Assembly: GCA_019359745.1 (NCBI GenBank)
Contig: JAHHGT010000007.1
Location: 1-64,000 of the forward strand
Direction: 5' to 3'
Origin: Aphanothece saxicola GSE-SYN-MK-01-06B
GTDB lineage: Bacteria > Cyanobacteriota > Cyanobacteriia > PCC-6307 > Cyanobiaceae
DNA: 64,000 bases
Numbering within the stretch: position 1 is the stretch's first letter; each line of letters begins with the position of its first letter. Shown here piece by piece: positions 17,053-25,120 of this stretch. The position numbers and the translations under genes were made by a program. The notes under the pieces were generated by a model. The model had not been told where the DNA came from, ran no database searches, and was given only the letters and a program-made list of their open reading frames with translations.

Positions 17053-17664
17053 TCAGCCCCGGTGAAAGTACCAGTAGGAACCGATCGCCAGCAGCACCAT
17101 CAGCACGATGGGGATGGCGATCGCCGCCATGCCGCTGTGGCTGCGCACCACCCGCCCTTCATGGGCAACGACCGCATCGCGGATGCTGGCCTGCATCTCC
17201 TCCCGCAGGCGGGCCAGATCGGACTCGAGGGTTTCGTTGGTGTAAAGGTCACGGAGGCGATCAAAAACGCTGCGTCCCAGCACGAGACTGCGTTCGGGAT
17301 GCTCGAACAGCAGATCCATCAGCTCGTCACGGCTGAACACCAGCAGCTCCGTGGGCTTTGCAGCCCGGGCCGTGTGGGTGCGGGTGCGCCCGTCGATGAG
17401 CTCCACTTCACCGAAGACATGGCCGGGCCCATGGCGCCCATCCACGCCTTCACCGGTTTCGGGATAGAGGGTGACGAGTTCGATCGTCCCGGTTCGGACA
17501 AGGTAAACATCCTGGCCGCTGTCTCCACTTCGGTAGGCGAACTCACCGGGTTCCAGGTGAAGCTTGCGCAATGGTCGCCGATCAACAGGAGCGCACTCTA
17601 ATTCCTCCCACCGGTTTAACTTGGTTCCCGGGCTGACTGGTGCTAAACAGGGGCGGTGGGCCAT
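17053..17664 (-). CDS. Cyclic-nucleotide-binding-domain protein with C-terminal membrane anchor
   Basis: A 203-residue protein from the ATG at 17664. Residues about 20-150 form a CNMP/CAP-like beta-roll (LHLEPGEFAYRSGDSGQDVYLVRTGTIEL, then HVFGEVELIDGRTRTHTA); a helical linker follows and a C-terminal helix (AAIAIPIVLMVLLAIGSYWYF) anchors it. The phosphate-binding cassette typical of true cAMP binders (GELAL...R-A) appears as FGEVELI-RTRTHTARA, so ligand binding is plausible but not proven. No DNA-binding or channel domain exists. It is divergent from Rieske oxygenase 1 with only 28 bases between the starts. Confidence 0.75.
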   Translation of the reverse strand: MAHRPCLAPVSPGTKLNRWEELECAPVDRRPLRKLHLEPGEFAYRSGDSGQDVYLVRTGTIELVTLYPETGEGVDGRHGPGHVFGEVELIDGRTRTHTARAAKPTELLVFSRDELMDLLFEHPERSLVLGRSVFDRLRDLYTNETLESDLARLREEMQASIRDAVVAHEGRVVRSHSGMAAIAIPIVLMVLLAIGSYWYFHRG

Positions 17665-17692
17665 TGGAACCCGTGTCGCACCCGTCTGAGGA

Positions 17693-18691
17693 ATGACCCA
17701 GGGACTCGAGAATTTCTGGTACGCGGTGGAGCACAGCCACGGGCTTGGCAACCAGCCCGTTTCCGTCACACTCCTGGGACGCCGCTACCTGCTCTTCCGT
17801 GATCAAGCCGGCCAGGCCCACGCCCTGGCCGACTACTGCGCCCACCGGGGCGCCAGCCTGGCCAAGGGATGGCTGGAGGGATCCTGCGTGCGCTGCCCCT
17901 ATCACGGCTGGAGCTATGACGTGGCCGGACACTGCGTCAGGATTCCGGCCGATCCGCCTGGCACACCCATCCCGGCCAAGGCCCGGATGGCCACCTTTCC
18001 CCTGAAGGAACAGTCCGGTTTCGTCTGGATCTTTCCTGGCGAGGCCGGACTGGCCGCCAGCGTCCCCATCCCCCCCTTCCCCGAACTGGACCAGCCGGGC
18101 TGGCGGGCGGTGAGCGGGGAGTACCGCTGGAAGGCCCACTTCAGCCGTGTCGTGGAGTCGGGGCTGGACACCTCCCACGCCCCCTTCGTGCACAAGCCGT
18201 TCTTCAGCAACCGCGAGGAGGCCAGCGTCGAAAGCCTGGACATCGTCAGCGAAGCGGGCCTGGTCTCCACGCATCACCAATTGAAGCCACCGGCACGGGT
18301 GGGGCTGCTGAAGTACATCGTCAAAAGGAAAAGAAGCCACTCCAGTTCCACCCTCACCGGCTATCTTCCCAACGTCAACAGGATCGCACTGGATTTCAAC
18401 TGGAAGGGATTTCAATACATCTATTTCGCCAGCAACATCCCCGTTGACGACACCACCACGCTCACCAAGTGGATCGGCGTGCGCAACTTTCTTCCCTACG
18501 GCTGGGCGGATGGCAACTCGATCCGTAACACCGTCGACACCTACGAAGAGGATCGCTCGGTGGTGGAGACCCAGCCGCCTGGTCCCTCCTGGGCCACCCA
18601 GGGGGACGAACTTCTGCTGGCCTCGGATCAGCTGATCCTGGCCTATCGCCGCGCCCTGGCCCGGGCCTGTCCGGCCGTCACGGCGCCCTGA
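17693..18691 (+). CDS. Rieske non-heme iron oxygenase 1
   Basis: A 332-residue oxygenase. The Rieske [2Fe-2S] ligands are C49 and H51 (CAHRGASL) and C68 and H71 (CPYHGW). The mononuclear iron triad is D159, H162, H167 in LDTSHAPFVH. The latter pattern and total size recall the pheophorbide a oxygenase/TIC55/chlorophyllide a oxygenase group (PaO-type), but the C-terminal CxxC and membrane helices of plant PAO are missing. The substrate is unknown. It needs an external reductase, none of which is adjacent. Rieske gene 2 follows after one base, so they are surely cotranscribed. Confidence 0.85.
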   Translation: MTQGLENFWYAVEHSHGLGNQPVSVTLLGRRYLLFRDQAGQAHALADYCAHRGASLAKGWLEGSCVRCPYHGWSYDVAGHCVRIPADPPGTPIPAKARMATFPLKEQSGFVWIFPGEAGLAASVPIPPFPELDQPGWRAVSGEYRWKAHFSRVVESGLDTSHAPFVHKPFFSNREEASVESLDIVSEAGLVSTHHQLKPPARVGLLKYIVKRKRSHSSSTLTGYLPNVNRIALDFNWKGFQYIYFASNIPVDDTTTLTKWIGVRNFLPYGWADGNSIRNTVDTYEEDRSVVETQPPGPSWATQGDELLLASDQLILAYRRALARACPAVTAP

Positions 18692-18692
18692 A

Positions 18693-19709
18693 ATGAGCTC
18701 CCCGACGCCCTGGCCCACCGACTGCTGGTACGCGGTGGGCCTCTCCAGCCAGGTGAACCACCAGCCCCTGGCCCATCGCTTCCAGGGCCGGGAGGTGGTG
18801 ATGATGCGCGACGGCGGCGGCCGGGTGCTGGCCTTCGACGGCCGCTGCGCCCACCGGGGCTGCTCCCTGGCGGGGGGCTGGGCCCAGGGGGACACCCTCG
18901 TCTGCCCGTACCACGGCTGGCGTTACGACGCGCAGGGCGCCTGCGTGGCGATCCCGGCCCTGCGGGCCGAGGAGTCCATCCCCCGCCAGGCCCACCTGCG
19001 CACCTTCCCCACCCGGGAGCGGCATGGGTTCGTCTGGTTGTGGCTGGCCGGCCAGCACCCGGACCCCGAGGAAGACGTGCAGGACATCCCGGAACTGGCT
19101 GGTCTCAGCCTGCGGGACGGTGGTGACATGGCCTTCACCTACGCCACCCATTTCACCCGGACAATCGAGAACGGCATCGATCCCACCCATGCCGCCTTCG
19201 TCCATGGGAAAAGCATCGGCCGGGTCGACCCCGACACCGACTTCAGCCTGGAGCACTACCCCGTCCAGGTGGAGCGCGGCAGCCTGTACGGGCGCATGCC
19301 GATCAAGGTCAAGAAGCTCACCGGCCTCACCCGCCTGCTGCTGAAGGGGGACTCCGGCAACGCCTACAAGGAGTACCGCTTTCTCTACCCCAATGTGGTG
19401 GTGTCGATCATTCATTTCGGTGCCCTGACCCTGGCGGCCCTGCAGGCCCACGTGCCCGACAACGACAGGGAAACCACCGTCAGGGTGACCAACGGCAGGA
19501 ACTTCCTGGGCACCACTCCCCTGCTCAACCGGCTCTTCGATCGCATCACCCTGGACACGGGTCTGCAGATCTCCAGGGAGGATGCGGCCGTGATCACGGA
19601 ACAGGAACCGAAGCGGGTCAGCTTCCGCGGCTCCCACGAAGTGCTGATCGAGTCCGACCTGATCCTGGTGGAGTACCGCCGCATGATGCGCGAACGGGCC
19701 CGGGCCTGA
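18693..19709 (+). CDS. Rieske non-heme iron oxygenase 2
   Basis: A 338-residue paralogue of its neighbours. Cluster ligands are C52, H54, C71 and H74 (RCAHRGCSL, VCPYHGW); the iron triad is D163, H166, H171 (GIDPTHAAFVHG). All catalytic residues are intact. The middle part (MPIKVKKLTGLTRLLLKGD) parallels LKYIVKRKR in copy 1 and the region around LKLLRTLMG in copy 3 (21071), suggesting a shared substrate-entry lid. It lies one base after copy 1 and converges with the MFS gene, leaving a 33-base gap. Function beyond oxygenase is not assignable from sequence. Confidence 0.85.
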   Translation: MSSPTPWPTDCWYAVGLSSQVNHQPLAHRFQGREVVMMRDGGGRVLAFDGRCAHRGCSLAGGWAQGDTLVCPYHGWRYDAQGACVAIPALRAEESIPRQAHLRTFPTRERHGFVWLWLAGQHPDPEEDVQDIPELAGLSLRDGGDMAFTYATHFTRTIENGIDPTHAAFVHGKSIGRVDPDTDFSLEHYPVQVERGSLYGRMPIKVKKLTGLTRLLLKGDSGNAYKEYRFLYPNVVVSIIHFGALTLAALQAHVPDNDRETTVRVTNGRNFLGTTPLLNRLFDRITLDTGLQISREDAAVITEQEPKRVSFRGSHEVLIESDLILVEYRRMMRERARA

Positions 19710-19742
19710 GACAGCGATCGCCCTAGGGGCCCCCCGTCCCGC

Positions 19743-20951
19743 TCAGCCGACGACGTCGACCGGCACAGGGACGGGCTCCTTGATGCCGCGCAGCAGGGGG
19801 GCCCCCAGCAGACAAACCGCCGCCTGGAGCAGGAAGCAGAGGGCCGGGGACAGGTCGTAGAGCACCCCGGCCAGCATCGGGCCCAGGGCACTGGCCAGGC
19901 CCGTGAGGGCGATCAGGCTGCCCAGCATCACCCCCTGCCGGTTCTCGGGCACCAGCCGCGACACCAGACTCCGGGCCGTTGGGATCACGCAGGCTGCCCC
20001 CACCGAGAGCATCACGGCGGACGTGACGATCACGACGGCGGCGCCGGCCCCGAAAACCTGGGCCAGGGGGACCAGGGCAATGCCGACGGCCACCGCCACC
20101 AGGCCGTAGCCGTTGAGCCGGGCCTCGCCATGGCGCCGGACCAACGGGCCGGTGAGGGCCACCTGCACGTAGGTGACCGTGAGGCCGACGATCACGAAGA
20201 TGCCGCTCGATTGCGTGGCCGACCAGGAGAACTGATCTTTCAGGTAGAGCACCAGCAGGGTGGTGAAGCCGCTGAAGGCGAAGTTGAAACAGCAGAACGA
20301 GAGGGCCACCCGGTTCGCCTTCGGCAGGGCCAACAGGGCCATGACCGGCGCCAGTCCGTTGATCTGGGCGCGCTGGAAGCGCGGTCTGTTCTCGCGGGGG
20401 AGCGTTTCCTTGAGATACAGAAACGCCATCACGAAGTTGTAGACCGCCAGGGCGGCCGCCACGAACACCGGGATGCGCATGCCGAAACCCACCAGGGCAC
20501 CCCCCAGGGCTGGACCGGCGATGGCCCCGAGGCCGAAGGCGGCACCGCTGATGCCGAAGTTGCGGGCCCGGTTCGCCGGTGTGGAGATGTCGGAGATGTA
20601 AGCCTGGGCCGTGCCGACGGTGGCGGTGGAGACACCATTGATCGCCCTGGAGAGAAAGATCAGTCCCAGGGTTCCGGCCACGCCGAACATGAACAGAGAC
20701 AGGGCGTTGATGGCGACGCAGAGAAGAATCACCGGCCTGCGGCCGTAGGCATCACTGAGGGAGCCGATGATCGGCGAGGCCAGCACAGAAAACAGGGTGG
20801 CCGTCGACGCCAGCAGCCCCAGGGTGAGTCCGTCCGGGGAGAACGTCTCGAGAATGAAGGGCAGGAGCGGGTAGACGATGTTTTCGCCCAGCTTGTCCAG
20901 CAACAGGGTGAGAAACACGATCGCCAGGGGACTGCGCAGCTTGCGAATCAC
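19743..20951 (-). CDS. MFS transporter (DHA1/TetA-like)
   Basis: A 402-residue, about 12-helix major facilitator. Motif A GSLSDAYGRRPVIL lies between helices 2 and 3, with RARNFGISGAAFGLGAIAGP (motif C-like) in helix 5, both typical of proton-driven drug or metabolite exporters. The GTG at 20951 (VIRKLRSPLAIVFLTLLLDK) is chosen, since the open frame upstream to 21104 is soluble, unconserved-looking sequence. It faces Rieske 2 tail to tail and is divergent from Rieske 3. It may export the product of the flanking oxygenases, but it could equally be an unrelated efflux pump. Confidence 0.82.
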   Translation of the reverse strand: MIRKLRSPLAIVFLTLLLDKLGENIVYPLLPFILETFSPDGLTLGLLASTATLFSVLASPIIGSLSDAYGRRPVILLCVAINALSLFMFGVAGTLGLIFLSRAINGVSTATVGTAQAYISDISTPANRARNFGISGAAFGLGAIAGPALGGALVGFGMRIPVFVAAALAVYNFVMAFLYLKETLPRENRPRFQRAQINGLAPVMALLALPKANRVALSFCCFNFAFSGFTTLLVLYLKDQFSWSATQSSGIFVIVGLTVTYVQVALTGPLVRRHGEARLNGYGLVAVAVGIALVPLAQVFGAGAAVVIVTSAVMLSVGAACVIPTARSLVSRLVPENRQGVMLGSLIALTGLASALGPMLAGVLYDLSPALCFLLQAAVCLLGAPLLRGIKEPVPVPVDVVG

Positions 20952-21070
20952 TTGCGGATCATTCGAATGGCAGTGTGGGCTGTCCCAACCTTGGCGGCGG
21001 CGCCAATCTAGGGGGTGTCGCACTCTCCAACCGGACGCTTCGCTTAAGATCCCCGCAGCATCAGCAGAGC
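20952..21070. promoter_or_regulatory. Divergent promoter region, MFS / Rieske 3 operon
   Basis: This 119-base spacer must contain promoters for the MFS gene and for the Rieske3-devBCA-hydrolase operon. I see no clear operator palindrome or NtcA-type GTAN8TAC site. The Rieske 3 ATG is preceded by a weak purine run (AGCAGAGC). Confidence 0.45.
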
Positions 21071-22153
21071 ATGTCAATTCCTGGGTCCGTATCAGAGACA
21101 ACATCTCCCCAGGTGTCTCAACTGGCTCAGAATTGTTGGTATGCCGTGGCCTCTTCCTTCGCCCTGCAGAAGGGTCCCGTCGCCGTTCCGTTTGCGGGTC
21201 ACGATCTGGTGCTGTTCCCGGATGCGGAAGGACGGCCGCACCTGTTCAGCGACCGTTGCCCCCACCGGGGGGCCTCCCTGGCCCTGGGCCGCGTGGAAGC
21301 CGGTTGCCTGCGCTGCCCGTTCCATGGCTGGAAGTTCGCCGCCGATGGCACCTGCCTGGAGGCCCCTGCCGAACCGGCCGGGGCCAGCCCGCCGGCCCGC
21401 AGCGGCCTGGTGGGGGAGCGGCCGGTGCTCGAGTCGCGGGGCTTCGTCTGGATGTGGTGGGGCCCCGATCCTGCCGATCCGGCCCTGCTGCCCGAGCTGC
21501 CCCTCTTCCCGGCCGCCGACTGGAGCCATGTGGAAAGCAGCTTCGACTGGGACACCCATTTCAGCCGGGTGATCGAGTCCAACCTCGACAATTCCCACGC
21601 TTACTGGGTTCACAAGGGCACCTTCGCCAGTCAGGATTCGCCCCTGTCGATTCCGGTCGATCTGCGCAAGGAGGATCGCATGATCGCCGCCACCGTGAGC
21701 TTCGAATTGCCGGTGAAAGGAGCCCTCAAGCTGCTGCGCACCCTGATGGGCCAGAGCGGGCCCCTCTGCGCCACCACCACCTTCAGCTTCTACTACCCGA
21801 ATCTGAACATCGTCGACACCAGCATCGGCGACCAGCTGCGCTTCGTCTTCTTCAATGCCAGCCTCCCCCAGAGCGACAGCCACACCCTGGCCCGCTGGGT
21901 GAAGTACTCCAGGCGCAAGCGCTTGCGGCTGCCCGGCAGCGCGGCCAAGTCGATCGCCATCTCCCGCACGATCTTCCAGGAGGACCACGGGGTGGTGCGC
22001 AGCCAGCGGCCGAGCCCGGTCCCCCTCGACCTCACCGAGGAACGGCATGTGGCCTCGGACATCCTCTCGATCGAGTTCCGCCGCATGCACCGCCGCTGGC
22101 TGAGCGCAGAACCGCTGGCTACCATGGCGCGCCCTGACGCCCTCGGTTCGTGA
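21071..22153 (+). CDS. Rieske non-heme iron oxygenase 3
   Basis: A 360-residue third paralogue. Rieske ligands are C63, H65, C82, H85 (RCPHRGASL, RCPFHGW); the iron triad is D173, H176, H181 (NLDNSHAYWVHKG). The ATG at 21071 gives MSIPGSVSETTS; an open frame upstream to 20975 lacks conservation. The segment after the catalytic triad (YYPNLNIVDTSIGDQ) matches the equivalent LPNVNRIALDF and YPNVVVSIIHFG of copies 1 and 2. The stop overlaps the GTG start of the DevB gene (GTGA), so the oxygenase is translationally coupled to an exporter. The substrate is unknown. Confidence 0.87.
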   Translation: MSIPGSVSETTSPQVSQLAQNCWYAVASSFALQKGPVAVPFAGHDLVLFPDAEGRPHLFSDRCPHRGASLALGRVEAGCLRCPFHGWKFAADGTCLEAPAEPAGASPPARSGLVGERPVLESRGFVWMWWGPDPADPALLPELPLFPAADWSHVESSFDWDTHFSRVIESNLDNSHAYWVHKGTFASQDSPLSIPVDLRKEDRMIAATVSFELPVKGALKLLRTLMGQSGPLCATTTFSFYYPNLNIVDTSIGDQLRFVFFNASLPQSDSHTLARWVKYSRRKRLRLPGSAAKSIAISRTIFQEDHGVVRSQRPSPVPLDLTEERHVASDILSIEFRRMHRRWLSAEPLATMARPDALGS

Positions 22154-23247
22154 CGGAGACGCCGCACGTCGACAGGCTGGAGGGCCTGCAGCGTTTCTGG
22201 CGGGAGCGCGCCTGGGGCAGCGGCCGTCAGAAGATCGTCACGGTGTCGGCGCTGGCCGTGCTGGGGCTGGCGGGATGGCAGCTGAGCCACCGTCCTGCCC
22301 CACCGCCACCGCCCCTGGCGCCCCGGGCCGTGACCGCCCTCGGACGTCTCACCCCCATGGGAGGGGTCGTGTCCCTCTCCACCGCCGCCGGCAACAGCGG
22401 CGGCTCGGAGGTCGTCGAAAAGTGGCTGGTGCCGGAAGGCGCGACGATCCGCCGCGGCCAGCTGCTGGGCTTCCTGAGCAGCTGGGCCAGCCTCCGCAAC
22501 AGCGTTGTCCAGGCCGAAAACCAGCTGGCCCTCAGTGAAGCCAAGCTGGCCCAGGTGGACGCGGGAGCCCGCCAGGGCGCCCGGCTCAAAGCCGAGGCCG
22601 ACCTCAAGGCCGAGCAGGTGGTGATTCCCTACCTGAAGATCAGCCAGCAGAAGAGCGTGGAGCTGTTCAAGGCGGGGGCGATCTCCGAGGAGGAACTCGG
22701 CAAGGCCGATGCCGCCCTCGCCCAGGGCCAGGCCAACATCCAGGCGCTCAAGGGCACCCTCTACGACAACCTCACGGTCCGCCCGGTGGACCGGCAGGTG
22801 GCCCTCGCCGATGTGGCGGTGGCGAAGGCCAGCCTCGCCCAGGCCCGCAGCCAGCTGCGCAACGCCGAAATCCGCTCCCCCCTCGACGGACGCCTGCTGC
22901 GGATCTACAGCTGGCCGGGCATGAAAGAGACCGACCAGGGGCTCGCCCAGGCCGGACAGATCGGGGCCATGCAGGTCTGGGCCCAGGTGTTCCAGAGCGA
23001 CATCCCCCAGGTGCGCTCAGGCCAGCCCGTCGAGATCTGGCCGGAGAGCGGGGGCTTCAGCGGCAAGCTGCAGGGCCGCGTCCAGAACATCACCGGCGAG
23101 GTCTCCGACCGGGACCTGTTCAGCGTCAACTCCAACAACAACGTCAATGCCCGGGTGGTGCTGGTGAAGATCAACCTGACCCCCGCCGACTCCAGCCGCC
23201 TCGCCAAACTCAGCGGACTGAACGTCAACGTCCGCTTCCTGCCGTGA
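22150..23247 (+). CDS. devB: ABC exporter membrane-fusion subunit, DevB-like
   Basis: A 365-residue periplasmic adaptor: membrane anchor at about 28-45 (KIVTVSALAVLGLAGWQL), a lipoyl/barrel-sandwich half (AVTALGRLTPMGGVVSLS), a long coiled-coil hairpin (about 115-240, rich in A/Q/K/E) and the second lipoyl half AEIRSPLDGRLLRIYSWPGM, then a beta-barrel. The LTPMG...WPGE/M layout is typical of the DevB family, the adaptor of the DevBCA exporter that in Anabaena works with the TolC homologue HgdD to export heterocyst glycolipids. The GTG start overlaps Rieske 3; the stop overlaps devC by 4 bases. Confidence 0.88.
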   Translation: MTETPHVDRLEGLQRFWRERAWGSGRQKIVTVSALAVLGLAGWQLSHRPAPPPPPLAPRAVTALGRLTPMGGVVSLSTAAGNSGGSEVVEKWLVPEGATIRRGQLLGFLSSWASLRNSVVQAENQLALSEAKLAQVDAGARQGARLKAEADLKAEQVVIPYLKISQQKSVELFKAGAISEEELGKADAALAQGQANIQALKGTLYDNLTVRPVDRQVALADVAVAKASLAQARSQLRNAEIRSPLDGRLLRIYSWPGMKETDQGLAQAGQIGAMQVWAQVFQSDIPQVRSGQPVEIWPESGGFSGKLQGRVQNITGEVSDRDLFSVNSNNNVNARVVLVKINLTPADSSRLAKLSGLNVNVRFLP

Positions 23248-24431
23248 TCGGCCGCTCCCTGAGGCGCAGCCTGGGCGATCTGCCGGTGGCCTGGCTGCAG
23301 CTGAAGCGGCAGCCGATCCGCTACCTGGTGGCCGTCACCGGCATCGGTTTCGCCGCGCTGCTGATGTTCATGCAGCTGGGCTTCCAGTCGGGCCTGCTGA
23401 CCAGCGCCACCACCTTCTACCAGGCCCTGATCACCGATCTGGTGGTGATCAGCCCCGGCACCCGGGACAGCGGCGCCTTCCAGCAGTTCCCCCAGTCCCA
23501 GCTGTATCAGTCGCTGGGGGTTCCGGGGGTGAGCGATGTCATTCCGGTCTATGTGGCCAATGTGAATGCCCAGCAGATGGGCGGGATCAAACCCACCAGC
23601 CTGCGCCTGATCGGCTTCGATCCCAACCAGCAGATCCTCGATCTGGCCCCGGTGCGCGAGCAGATCGACCGGATCCGCACCCCGGGCTACGTGCTCTTCG
23701 ATGCGGCGGGGAACAGCAACACCGGTCCGGTGGCGGCGGCGGTCAAGGACCAGGGGAGCCAGACGATGATCCTCTCCGACTATTCCAAGACCTTTCGGGT
23801 GGTGGGATTGTTTCGCCTTGGCTCCACCTTCGCCGCCGACAGCAATCTGATCAGCAGCGACACCACCGCCCTGCAGCTGGCCTACAAACAGATCAACGAA
23901 GGCGAGATCTCCATGGGCCTGATCCGCGTCACCGATCCGGCTGCCATCACCTCCGTGCAGCGTCACCTGCGGGCCCTCTACGGCAGCCAGCTGCAGGTGT
24001 TCACCAAGCCGGAGCTGATCGCCAATGAACAGAACTACTGGAACACCAGTTCCTCCTTCGGCATCATCTTCGGCTTCGGCACGATCATGGGACTGCTCGT
24101 GGGGGGGGTGATCGTCTATCAGGTGCTGTACACCGATGTCAGCGACCACCTGCACGAATACGCCACCCTCAAGGCCCTGGGCTTCCGCAACCGGTTCCTG
24201 CTGATCCTGGTGCTCCAGGAGGCCTCGATCCTGGCGGTCTCCTCCTTCGTTCCTGCCCTTGTGGCGAGTGCCGCCCTCTATGCCTTCCTCACCGCCGTCT
24301 CCGGCATCCAGATCGTGATGACCACCGACAAGACCCTGCTGGTGTTCAGCCTCACCATCGGCGTCTGCGCCGTGGCGGCCGCCATCGCGCTCAACAAGCT
24401 GCGGGATGCGGATCCGGCCAGCGTCTTCTGA
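23244..24431 (+). CDS. devC: ABC exporter permease, DevC-like
   Basis: A 395-residue permease of the MacB/FtsX type: helix 1 at about 30-48 (VAVTGIGFAALLMFMQLGFQ), a long periplasmic domain (about 50-260), then three helices near residues 270-390 (FGIIFGFGTIMGLLVGGVIVYQ; LLILVLQEASILAVSSFVPAL; TLLVFSLTIGVCAVAAAIAL). The motif YATLKALGFRN before helix 3 is the usual ATPase-contacting region of DevC. It partners DevB and DevA. Start is GTG, with a GTGA overlap. Confidence 0.88.
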   Translation: MIGRSLRRSLGDLPVAWLQLKRQPIRYLVAVTGIGFAALLMFMQLGFQSGLLTSATTFYQALITDLVVISPGTRDSGAFQQFPQSQLYQSLGVPGVSDVIPVYVANVNAQQMGGIKPTSLRLIGFDPNQQILDLAPVREQIDRIRTPGYVLFDAAGNSNTGPVAAAVKDQGSQTMILSDYSKTFRVVGLFRLGSTFAADSNLISSDTTALQLAYKQINEGEISMGLIRVTDPAAITSVQRHLRALYGSQLQVFTKPELIANEQNYWNTSSSFGIIFGFGTIMGLLVGGVIVYQVLYTDVSDHLHEYATLKALGFRNRFLLILVLQEASILAVSSFVPALVASAALYAFLTAVSGIQIVMTTDKTLLVFSLTIGVCAVAAAIALNKLRDADPASVF

Positions 24432-24436
24432 TCCCG

Positions 24437-25120
24437 ATGCAGCCCGTCGTCGCCGAGAATCTGCGCCACGCCTACGGCGAGGGTCCGCTGCGCAGCGAGA
24501 TTCTGCACGGGATCAGCTTCAGCGTGAATCCGGGCGAGATCACCTTGCTGGTGGGGCCCTCCGGCAGCGGCAAGAGCACCCTGCTCACCCTCGTCGGGGC
24601 GCTGCGATCGGTCCAGGAGGGATCCCTGCAGGTGCTCGGCAGCGAGGTGCGGCGCTCCAGTGAGCGCAGCCGGGTGGAGATCCGCCGCCGCATCGGCTTC
24701 ATCTTCCAGAGCCACAATCTGGTGGCCTCCCTCACCAGCCTGCAGAACGTGGCCCTGGTGCTGCAGCTGAGTGAACCGGATCCCAGGCGGCGCCTGCACC
24801 GGGCCACCGCCCTGCTCGAGGCGGTGGGCCTGGGCCACCGCCTGGATTACTTCCCGTCCGAACTCTCCGGCGGCCAGCGCCAGCGGGTCGCGATCGCCCG
24901 GGCCCTGGCCCCCGAACCCGACCTGGTGCTGGCCGATGAACCCACCGCCTCCCTCGACAGCAGCTCCGGCCAGGAGGTGGTGGCCCTGCTGGGCGACCTC
25001 TGCCGCAAACGGGGCAGTTCGGTGCTGCTGGTGACCCACGACCTGCGCCTGCTCGATGACGCCGATCGGATCTGGGCCATCGAAGATGGCAGGGTCGAGC
25101 CCTGGAAGGGTTCCCATTGA
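24437..25120 (+). CDS. devA: ABC exporter ATP-binding subunit, DevA-like
   Basis: A 227-residue ABC ATPase of the LolD/MacB class: Walker [20 protein letters not shown]-loop FIFQSHNLVASLT, signature LSGGQRQRVAIARAL, Walker B LVLADEPTASLDS and H-loop VTHDLRLL. The 5-base gap to devC and the 4-base overlap with the hydrolase gene put it in a five-gene operon. It energises export through DevC/DevB and an outer-membrane TolC, for which a candidate is encoded at 28693-30315. Confidence 0.9.
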   Translation: MQPVVAENLRHAYGEGPLRSEILHGISFSVNPGEITLLVGPSGSGKSTLLTLVGALRSVQEGSLQVLGSEVRRSSERSRVEIRRRIGFIFQSHNLVASLTSLQNVALVLQLSEPDPRRRLHRATALLEAVGLGHRLDYFPSELSGGQRQRVAIARALAPEPDLVLADEPTASLDSSSGQEVVALLGDLCRKRGSSVLLVTHDLRLLDDADRIWAIEDGRVEPWKGSH

